5,379 nt of DNA from Prevotella sp. UBA3208 (GTDB lineage: Bacteria > Bacteroidota > Bacteroidia > Bacteroidales > Bacteroidaceae), in the NCBI GenBank assembly GCA_002363695.1, contig DEWO01000018.1, positions 2,884 to 8,262 of the forward strand. The letters run 5' to 3'. Both the position numbers and the translations under genes were made by a program. The notes under the pieces were generated by a model that was given only the letters and a program-made list of their open reading frames with translations, ran no database searches and was not told where the DNA came from. Within the stretch, counting starts at the first letter, position 1, and each line of letters begins with the position of its first letter. This document shows, one piece after another, positions 1-4,651 of this stretch.

Positions 1-165
1 GAATATGCACAACGAATGTTGGAACGGCGTGATACATTCCGTGAGGTTACTGGTACTAATAAGTCCCTTCACTTGACTATGGTGACTTCTGCAGGTTTGG
101 TGCACAATGCAGGATGGCAAAGTATAAATAATGAAGTAGATATCGATGACCTTTTTCATGAATAG
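1..165 (+). CDS. C-terminal end of a probable AAA-type ATP-binding protein (5' truncated)
   Basis: An open frame enters from the left edge in frame 1 and ends at TAG 163-165, followed directly by a second in-frame TAG. It gives 54 residues. The tail contains KSLHLTMVTSAGLVHNA, then a Gly-Trp and an acidic ending with IDDLF. From memory, this matches the C-terminus of the large Bacteroidota family of AAA/archaeal-type ATPases (PF01637-like, often with a DUF234-like nuclease-fold C-terminal domain). There a 'hLTMhTTxGl..N' strand followed by 'V.hDDLF' closes the protein. No Walker motifs are visible because the N-terminal part lies outside the window. The gene converges on the minus-strand cluster and probably ends at the hairpin at 195-216. 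The family call rests only on this short tail. Confidence 0.6.
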   Translation, partial: EYAQRMLERRDTFREVTGTNKSLHLTMVTSAGLVHNAGWQSINNEVDIDDLFHE

Positions 166-188
166 TAGTAATAAACGAGATTGATTAC

Positions 189-229
189 AAAAAAGGGCTG
201 ACTGTCGGGTCAGCTCATTTCTTTTTCTT
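189..229. terminator. Probable bidirectional intrinsic terminator between convergent genes
   Basis: GGGCTGAC (195-202) can pair with GTCAGCTC (209-216), including one G-U pair, around a six-base loop. On the minus strand the hairpin is followed by six T (complement of A189-194), a classic Rho-independent terminator for the minus-strand cluster. On the plus strand it is followed by a T-rich tract (217-229) and could end the upstream ATPase gene. The minus-strand gene's TGA stop (217-215) overlaps the base of the stem. Confidence 0.75.
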
Positions 230-493
230 GTGGCCGAAGAGGAAGCCGTAGTTCTTGGTGAGCTTGCGTATGAGTAGGAAGGCGTCGATGGCTGTGACGC
301 TGTTGCTGATGATGCTGGCTATCCACTCTCCCTTGCTGCTGTCCTTCTGGGGCACAAAGAGGCTGTTCTTCAGCGTGGTGAACTGACGATTGTCCTCGTG
401 TATCTGCGAAAGGATTTCTGCCTTGCGCTGCTGAATTTCCTCCAGCGTGTTGTACTGTTTCTTGGGTTGCTGTATGGGCAGGTCGATGTGCAT
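215..493 (-). CDS. Small hypothetical protein, YqjK-like, last gene of the YtxH/holin cluster
   Basis: A 92-residue protein starting at ATG 493 and ending at TGA 217-215. Residues about 16-40 form a charged, probably coiled-coil helix (TLEEIQQRKAEILSQI). Then come a short linker with PQKDSSKG, a moderately hydrophobic stretch at about 57-76 (WIASIISNSVTAIDAFLLI) that may contact or cross the membrane, and a very basic end (GHKKKK). Its place after a YqjE/Phage_holin_3_6-type gene, its size, and the pattern 'RKAEILSQI ... hydrophobic segment ... basic tail' resemble enterobacterial YqjK, third gene of yqjD-yqjE-yqjK. That resemblance is my inference; I cannot score an alignment. It lies 33 bases after the holin-like gene and is probably cotranscribed. 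No biochemical role can be read from the sequence. Confidence 0.8.
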   Translation of the reverse strand: MHIDLPIQQPKKQYNTLEEIQQRKAEILSQIHEDNRQFTTLKNSLFVPQKDSSKGEWIASIISNSVTAIDAFLLIRKLTKNYGFLFGHKKKK

Positions 494-526
494 AGTGAGA
501 AAGGGGGTAAGAGTGGATGGACGGGT

Positions 527-874
527 TCAGCTCATGATGAGGTTGACAAAGAAGTGGACGAGCGGACGCTCAATCCACGTCTTGCGCTTGTAACATAAGA
601 GCAGGAAGATGAGCAGGTGGAGACACCCGACAATGATGAAGGCAGGGGCGTAGCCGATGTAGAGGGAAAGCCAGAAGGCGAAGGCTAACGAGAAGTAGAA
701 GCCCAAGCACATGATGACTATCAGGAACAAAACGGATATGGCCATAGCTGCCAACAGGCGTACCAGCTTGTCAACAATCTCGAGCTTCAGGTACTCGCCC
801 TGAAGTCCGAGATAGTGCTTGATGACCTCTCCTAACTGGACAATGGTCTCAACGTTCTTGTCGCTACTAAGCAT
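527..874 (-). CDS. Phage_holin_3_6 / YqjE-type two-helix membrane protein
   Basis: From ATG 874 this encodes 115 residues, ending TGA 529-527. A GTG immediately upstream (877-875) is in frame and would add one residue; I prefer the ATG. The N-terminal 40 residues form an amphipathic, charged helix (ETIVQLGEVIKHYLGLQGEY, then LKLEIVDK). Two strongly hydrophobic segments follow at about 40-69 and 75-95, then a short basic tail with RPLVHFFVNLIM. This is the layout of the Phage_holin_3_6 (DUF1469/YqjE) family: small inner-membrane proteins found in non-phage contexts despite the name. There is no lysis or phage gene nearby, so a holin role is not supported. It sits between the YtxH-like and YqjK-like genes on one strand with 28-33 base gaps and is most likely part of one envelope-associated operon. 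Confidence 0.85.
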   Translation of the reverse strand: MLSSDKNVETIVQLGEVIKHYLGLQGEYLKLEIVDKLVRLLAAMAISVLFLIVIMCLGFYFSLAFAFWLSLYIGYAPAFIIVGCLHLLIFLLLCYKRKTWIERPLVHFFVNLIMS

Positions 875-901
875 CACCTCTCACTTTTCACTTCTCATTT
901 C
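874..901. repeat. Four imperfect heptamer repeats between ytxH-like and holin-like genes
   Basis: Plus-strand units TCACCTC, TCACTTT, TCACTTC and TCATTTC run back to back with a fixed period of seven bases. Read with the genes (minus strand) the unit is RARRTGA. The array fills essentially the whole gap between the YtxH stop and the holin start, and its last unit runs into the GTG/ATG start. I recall similar heptamer runs from Prevotella and Bacteroides intergenic DNA but know no established name or function for them. Confidence 0.7.
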
Positions 902-902
902 T

Positions 903-1121
903 TTAAGCCTCAACTTCAGGAGCAGCTTCTGCAATGTCGTCGACGAGGTCGTTGACTTCCTTGCGGCTGAGCTTGATGTTGTGCTTCTTCATGAAGTCGT
1001 CTACAGCATCAGTAATCTTCACACGGGTGTCCTCGCCCTTCTCGGGGGCCAACAGGAGTCCAAGAACTGCTCCGGCGAGTGCGCCGCCGAAGAATGCGCC
1101 TAAATAACCTAAACTTCTCAT
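903..1121 (-). CDS. YtxH-domain small membrane protein
   Basis: A 72-residue protein from ATG 1121 to TAA 905-903. An in-frame ATG at 1193 would add 24 residues. I reject it because that extension lies across a consensus promoter (1163-1194), reads like untranslated leader, and the YtxH homology begins exactly at MRSLGYLGAF. Residues about 5-25 form a glycine/alanine-rich membrane helix (GYLGAFFGGALAGAVLGLLL). The hallmark APEKGEDTR follows, then an amphipathic helical tail with alternating acidic and basic residues. The signature 'GhLhAPxxGxxxR' defines YtxH-type proteins, found in stress-induced small proteins and general envelope proteins; no enzymatic activity is known to me. It is the first gene of the minus-strand cluster, in the position taken by the single-helix protein YqjD (DUF883) in the enterobacterial yqjDEK operon. 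Confidence 0.88.
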   Translation of the reverse strand: MRSLGYLGAFFGGALAGAVLGLLLAPEKGEDTRVKITDAVDDFMKKHNIKLSRKEVNDLVDDIAEAAPEVEA

Positions 1122-1162
1122 AGTAGTACTGTTTTTTTTGTTGTTAAACGGTTTTTCGCTGA

Positions 1163-1194
1163 CAAATGTACGGAAAGTTTTCCAAATTAACAAA
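1163..1194 (-). promoter_or_regulatory. Bacteroidota-type promoter for the YtxH/holin/YqjK-like cluster
   Basis: On the minus strand TTTG (1194-1191) is followed after exactly 20 bases by TACATTTG (1170-1163). This is a full match to the Bacteroides housekeeping sigma consensus TTTG-N19-21-TAnnTTTG. Transcription should start near 1156-1158, giving a leader of about 35 bases that is A-rich (eight A in a row at 1139-1132) and has no Shine-Dalgarno site, which is normal in this phylum. The spacer contains a symmetric element, GGAAA-GT-TTTCC (1172-1183). Confidence 0.75.
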
Positions 1195-1211
1195 CTTTAT
1201 GCAGTTTTTTT

Positions 1212-1242
1212 CTTGCAGTTTGCGCGATATTTTGTAATTTCG
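1212..1242 (+). promoter_or_regulatory. Probable Bacteroidota-type promoter for the SPOR-ruvX-def-TPR operon
   Basis: TAATTTCG (1235-1242) matches the -7 consensus TAnnTTTG at all but one position. CTTG (1212-1215), 19 bases upstream, is a three-of-four match to the -33 TTTG. The sequence TTTGTAATTTCGCA has the usual look of such promoters. Transcription would start near 1248, with an A/T-rich leader of about 50 bases before ATG 1298. It is weaker than the divergent promoter at 1163-1194, and the two are arranged back to back. Confidence 0.55.
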
Positions 1243-1297
1243 CAGGCAATTAGTGGAATTTAATAGTATAATTTTAATAAATAGGAAAATAGAAACT

Positions 1298-1795
1298 ATG
1301 AAGAAGTACATCGTACTTTGCGCAGGTCTTTGCGCAGCAATGGCTTTTACAAGCTGTAAGTCAAGTGAAAGTGCCTACAAGCAGGCTTACCTGAAGGCTA
1401 AGGCTCAAGAAGAGGCCCAGCAGCCCGTCCAGCAGAATGTAGTAGAGCAGAACGTGGTGACTCCTCTGGAGGAGCGTACTACTACCAACACTCGCGTGGT
1501 GGACAATGCTGACAACATTGCCGTTCGTCAGGAGAATGTCACGGTAATTAGCGGTTCAGGCCTGAGAAACTTCAGCGTGGTGGTAGGCTCGTTCTCACTC
1601 AAGGCAAACGCTGAGGGACTGCAACAGTCACTGATTAGCGCCGGCTATAATGCCCAGGTGGTATTGAACAATGCTGTGCAGCCTGCCATGTATCGCGTGG
1701 TGGCTACTACTTTCGACACGAAGGCTGAAGCTGCTGCAAGCCGCAACGATCTGCAGACGAAGTATCCCGGTGCCTGGCTGCTGTATGCAAAATAA
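1298..1795 (+). CDS. SPOR-domain outer-envelope lipoprotein
   Basis: A 165-residue protein from ATG 1298. An in-frame ATG at 1253 is rejected because it would place 15 charged residues before a clear signal peptide. Residues 1-19 are a lipoprotein signal (MKKYIVLCAGLCAAMAF, then TS) with lipobox F-T-S-C and acylated Cys20. The following KSSES has only one acidic residue, so it is not a clear match to the acidic export signal that sends Bacteroidota lipoproteins to the cell surface; periplasm-facing anchoring is more likely. Residues 21-87 are a Gln/Val/Thr-rich, probably disordered tether with a small QNVV repeat. From about 88 (GLRNFSVVVGSFSLKANAE) to the end is a SPOR domain, which in characterised proteins binds peptidoglycan strands lacking stem peptides at division sites. 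It probably takes part in septal wall remodelling. The ruvX GTG follows after three bases. Confidence 0.9.
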   Translation: MKKYIVLCAGLCAAMAFTSCKSSESAYKQAYLKAKAQEEAQQPVQQNVVEQNVVTPLEERTTTNTRVVDNADNIAVRQENVTVISGSGLRNFSVVVGSFSLKANAEGLQQSLISAGYNAQVVLNNAVQPAMYRVVATTFDTKAEAAASRNDLQTKYPGAWLLYAK

Positions 1796-1798
1796 GCC

Positions 1799-2218
1799 GT
1801 GGCAAGGATTCTTTCAATAGATTACGGTAAGAAAAGAACAGGATTAGCAGTCACCGACCCGTTACAGCTGATCGCTGGCGGGTTGGCGACTGTTGCTACA
1901 TCTGAATTGTTCGACTATCTGTGCCGCTATGTGGCCCAGGAACAGGTGGAGCGCATCGTGGTGGGCGAGCCCAGGCAGCCCAACGGTGAGCCCAGCGAGA
2001 ATCTGGCACGTGTGCAGCAGTTTGTGAATCGCTGGCGCAAGCAGAAACCGGAGATACCCGTGGAGTTCTACGACGAGCGTTTCACATCGGTGCTGGCACA
2101 TAGAGCCATGCTGGAGGGAGGACTGAAAAAGAAGGCGCGTCAGGATAAAGCACTGGTGGACGAGATATCGGCTACCATCATACTGGAGGACTATATGCGC
2201 TCAAAGCAAAAATTTTAA
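1799..2218 (+). CDS. ruvX: RuvX/YqgF family: putative pre-16S rRNA nuclease / Holliday-junction resolvase-like protein
   Basis: A 139-residue protein of typical family length, starting at GTG 1799. The start is fixed by the family N-terminus [20 protein letters not shown]. It has an RNase H-like fold, with motif I containing Asp8 (IDYGxKRxG), the glycine turn at VVGEP (54-58), motif DERFTS at 92-97, and a late acidic [10 protein letters not shown] with Asp121. Asp8, Glu93 or nearby, and Asp121 are the probable metal-binding set. YqgF in E. coli is required for maturation of the 16S rRNA 5' end. Some orthologues (RuvX) cleave Holliday junctions in vitro, so the physiological substrate here cannot be decided from sequence. 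It lies 3 bases after the SPOR gene and 2 bases before def, so it is almost certainly cotranscribed. The link to def and thrS fits a translation-related role. Confidence 0.95.
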   Translation: MARILSIDYGKKRTGLAVTDPLQLIAGGLATVATSELFDYLCRYVAQEQVERIVVGEPRQPNGEPSENLARVQQFVNRWRKQKPEIPVEFYDERFTSVLAHRAMLEGGLKKKARQDKALVDEISATIILEDYMRSKQKF

Positions 2219-2220
2219 CA

Positions 2221-2781
2221 ATGATATTACCTATTTATATATATGGGCAGCCCGTGTTGCGAAAGGTGGCCGAGGACATTACGCCCGATTATCCTCAACT
2301 GAAGGAACTGATCAGTGACATGTGGGAAACGCTGGCTGAGAGCGAAGGCATCGGACTGGCTGCGCCCCAGATAGGCAAGGCTATACGTCTGTCAGTGATT
2401 GACCTGGATGTCATCAGCGAAGACTTGCCTGAGTACAAGGGCTTCCGTCAGGTGTTTATCAACCCGCACATTGTGGAGTACGACGACTCGAAGACGGACT
2501 CGTCGGAAGAGGGGTGCCTGTCGCTGCCTGCCATCCACGAGAAGGTTGTACGCCCCACGCGTATCCATGTGGAGTGGGACGACGAGGAGTTCCTGCATCA
2601 CGACGAATGGATAGAGGGCTACTTGGCCCGCGTGATGCAGCATGAGTTCGACCATCTGGACGGCAAGATGTTTGTAGACCGCATCTCGCCCCTGCGTAAG
2701 CAGCTCATCAAGAGCAAGCTGAAGGCACTGCTACAGGGACGTTTCCGCTGTGGATACAAGACGAAGGTTGTCAGAAAATAG
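2221..2781 (+). CDS. def: Peptide deformylase
   Basis: A 186-residue enzyme that removes the formyl group from the initiator methionine of nascent proteins in the cytoplasm. All three family motifs are intact: motif [11 protein letters not shown] (residues 43-52), motif II EGCLS (97-101) and motif III HEFDH (141-145). Cys99, His141 and His145 should bind the catalytic metal (usually iron) and Glu142 is the general base. The length and a long insertion with acidic residues between motifs I and II (about 60-96) are typical of Bacteroidota deformylases. The ATG lies two bases after the ruvX stop with no Shine-Dalgarno site, suggesting translational coupling. The TPR gene follows after three bases. 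No formyltransferase gene (fmt) is visible, although it is a common def neighbour in other phyla. Confidence 0.97.
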   Translation: MILPIYIYGQPVLRKVAEDITPDYPQLKELISDMWETLAESEGIGLAAPQIGKAIRLSVIDLDVISEDLPEYKGFRQVFINPHIVEYDDSKTDSSEEGCLSLPAIHEKVVRPTRIHVEWDDEEFLHHDEWIEGYLARVMQHEFDHLDGKMFVDRISPLRKQLIKSKLKALLQGRFRCGYKTKVVRK

Positions 2782-2784
2782 ACC

Positions 2785-4569
2785 ATGCGGCGCATATTCC
2801 TCTTGCTGGTGTGGTTGCCGATAGTTGGTTTCGCGCAGTTCAATACCGACCGATTGGTGATGATAGGGCGCTCGGCGCTCTATTATGAGGACTATGTGCT
2901 GTCAATGCAATACTTCAATCAGGTCATCCTGGCCAAGCCCTATCTCTATGAACCTTGGTACTTCAGGGCAATAGCCAAGTACTGTCTGGACGATTTTGCG
3001 GGTGCTGAGAGTGACTGTACGGAAGCCGTCACCCGCAATCCCTTTGTGGTCGGCATCTACGAGTTGCGCGGACTGTGCCGCATCCAGCAGAAACACTACG
3101 AGGAGGCTATCAGCGACTATAACAAGGCGCTGCGTTATTCACCAGAGTCGGTGAACTTGTGGCACAATCGTGCGCTGTGCCGACTGCAGCAGAAGGACTA
3201 TGACGGAGCACTGGCTGACCTGGACACGATGGCTACACGATGGAGCAAGCAGGCTGGCATCTACTCGATGAGGGCAGAGGCTTATCTGCAAAAGAAGGAC
3301 ACCGTGCAGGCTATTGCCTCGCTGGACAAGAGTCTGGAGCTGGACGCATACAACGGCAATGTCTGGGCACTGCGTGCCAACATCAGTCTGACCCGCCAGC
3401 AGTGGAAGGAGGGGGAAGGCTATCTGGACAAGGCACTACACTTGTTGCCCAAGAATGCCAACCTATACATCAATCGTGCTCTGGCGCGTTTCAACCAAAA
3501 CAACCTGCGTGGAGCGATGGCTGACTACGATATGGCCTTAGACTACGATCCCAACAACTTCTTAGGACACTACAACCGTGGCCTGTTGCGTGCCCAGGTG
3601 GGTGACGACAACAGGGCTATCACGGACTTTGACTTTGTACTGAAGTTGGAGCCTGACAACCTGATGGCACTCTACAACCGTGCCTTGCTGTTGGAACAAA
3701 CGGGTAACCCGAGGGCGGCCATCCGTGACTACTCGAAGGTGATAGAGCAGTATCCTAACTTCTGGACAGGTCTGCACCAGCGAGCCCAGTGCTATCGGAA
3801 ACTGGGAATGACCAAGCAGGCCGAGCTGGACGAGTTCCGCATCCTGAAGGCTCAGATAGACAAACGCTTCGGCAAGCAGCCCCGACTGTCGAAAAAGCAG
3901 ATGCGTAAGCGCAGCGATGAGGATATTGAGAAGTACAACCAGCTGACAGTGGCTGATGAACAGGAGACGGAGCACGAGTACCAGAGCGACTATCGCGGTA
4001 AGGTGCAGAACCGCCGTGTGGCCATGGACTACATGCCCATGTATGTACTCTCTACACATCATACGCAGAGTGTGCTGAAGCACTATGTGGCTTACGACCG
4101 CCAGGTGGACTCGCTGAACCGCATACTCCCCAAGGAGCAACAACTATACATTGTTTGTGGCGAGACGGACATCAAGAACCCTACACCTTGGGTGAGCAGA
4201 GACTCGACATCTGCTGTCAGCGGCTGGCTGCAGGCTATTAGCCAGTGGAAGGACGACGCTGCTGACGTGCCTCTGCAGACGGCCCACCTGCTGGACAACC
4301 TGACCAAGGCCATCCAGCGTGGACCGGGCAATCCCTATCTGTATTACAACAGAGCCTACGCCCACGTGCAGTGCATGGAGTATGAGCAAGCCTTGGCGGA
4401 CTACTCGCGAGCTATCGAGCTGGACCCCAACCTGGCTGAGGCATACTACAACCGAGGACTTGTCCGGCTGGCACTGAAACAGCAGGAAATGGCCATCAAT
4501 GACCTCTCGAAAGCCGGTGAACTGGGGCTTTATACGGCCTATAGCATCATCAAGAGGGTCAGAAAGTGA
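2785..4569 (+). CDS. Exported tetratricopeptide-repeat protein
   Basis: A 594-residue protein. Residues 1-17 form a signal peptide (MRRIFLLLVWLPIVGFA, probable cleavage before Gln18), so it acts in the periplasm or envelope. Residues about 21-356 are ten back-to-back TPR units, the first degenerate. Nine consecutive repeats keep strict 34-residue spacing with an Arg at the same place (61, 95, 129, 163, 197, 231, 265, 299, 333), usually in Y-x-N/L-R-A/G. Residues about 357-500 are not TPR: a basic stretch (KQPRLSKKQMRKR), an acidic one (DEQETEHEYQSDY), then a region with DYMPMYVLST and LYIVCGETD. Two more TPRs (about 517-580) repeat the Arg at 523 and 557. TPRs are protein-binding scaffolds; no catalytic motif is seen. 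It follows def by three bases. From memory, a TPR gene upstream of thrS is common in Bacteroidales. The ligand is unknown. Confidence 0.9.
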   Translation: MRRIFLLLVWLPIVGFAQFNTDRLVMIGRSALYYEDYVLSMQYFNQVILAKPYLYEPWYFRAIAKYCLDDFAGAESDCTEAVTRNPFVVGIYELRGLCRIQQKHYEEAISDYNKALRYSPESVNLWHNRALCRLQQKDYDGALADLDTMATRWSKQAGIYSMRAEAYLQKKDTVQAIASLDKSLELDAYNGNVWALRANISLTRQQWKEGEGYLDKALHLLPKNANLYINRALARFNQNNLRGAMADYDMALDYDPNNFLGHYNRGLLRAQVGDDNRAITDFDFVLKLEPDNLMALYNRALLLEQTGNPRAAIRDYSKVIEQYPNFWTGLHQRAQCYRKLGMTKQAELDEFRILKAQIDKRFGKQPRLSKKQMRKRSDEDIEKYNQLTVADEQETEHEYQSDYRGKVQNRRVAMDYMPMYVLSTHHTQSVLKHYVAYDRQVDSLNRILPKEQQLYIVCGETDIKNPTPWVSRDSTSAVSGWLQAISQWKDDAADVPLQTAHLLDNLTKAIQRGPGNPYLYYNRAYAHVQCMEYEQALADYSRAIELDPNLAEAYYNRGLVRLALKQQEMAINDLSKAGELGLYTAYSIIKRVRK

Positions 4570-4570
4570 G

Positions 4571-4598
4571 AAAATTGACAATAGACAATGGATAATTG
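4571..4598. repeat. Four imperfect heptamers in the TPR-thrS gap
   Basis: AAAATTG, ACAATAG, ACAATGG and ATAATTG follow one another with a period of seven (consensus AYAATNG), starting two bases after the TPR stop codon and ending 12 bases before the thrS -7 element. The unit differs from that at 874-901, but period, copy number and position (immediately after a stop codon) are the same. No hairpin terminator is visible in this gap. Confidence 0.6.
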
Positions 4599-4610
4599 AT
4601 AAATATTTTG

Positions 4611-4618
4611 TAATTTTG
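4611..4618 (+). promoter_or_regulatory. Probable -7 promoter element for thrS
   Basis: TAATTTTG is an exact match to the Bacteroidota -7 consensus TAnnTTTG, in the familiar context TTTGTAATTTTGCA. No TTTG is present 19-21 bases upstream (bases 4586-4591 read CAATGG), so the -33 element is missing or degenerate. Transcription would start near 4624, leaving a leader of about 28 bases. This is too short for a T-box or other large leader regulator. Readthrough from the upstream operon is also possible. Confidence 0.55.
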
Positions 4619-4651
4619 CACGCGATTTAAACTTAAACATATATTGTAGAT

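Noticed and set aside
527..874. Holin-like gene as evidence of a prophage or lysis cassette
   Set aside because: The Phage_holin_3_6/YqjE family is common in normal chromosomes, and no endolysin, structural, integrase or attachment sequence is present in the window.
1122..1193. N-terminal extension of the YtxH-like protein to an in-frame ATG at 1193
   Set aside because: The extension covers a full-consensus promoter and a homopolymer run, and family similarity starts at the ATG at 1121.
1253..1297. N-terminal extension of the SPOR lipoprotein to an ATG at 1253
   Set aside because: It would put a polar stretch ahead of an otherwise textbook lipoprotein signal peptide, and the DNA is A/T-rich leader-like sequence.
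3562..4143. Long minus-strand open frame of 193 codons opposite the TPR gene
   Set aside because: It lies wholly antisense to a well-supported TPR coding frame, its product is low-complexity Leu/Val/His-rich as expected from a reversed TPR sequence, and it has no recognisable domain.
4575..4580. TTGACA as a classical sigma-70 -35 box for thrS
   Set aside because: No TATAAT-like box lies at a suitable distance, the hexamer falls inside the heptamer repeat, and Bacteroidota use a different promoter consensus.
4144..4581. Minus-strand open frame of 145 codons opposite the TPR C-terminus
   Set aside because: Shadow of the TPR frame: no family signature, no promoter, and no neighbouring gene it would pair with.
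4570..4651. T-box or other leader riboswitch controlling thrS
   Set aside because: The gap is only 82 bases, has no stable hairpins or T-box-like sequence, and the predicted transcript leader is about 28 bases.
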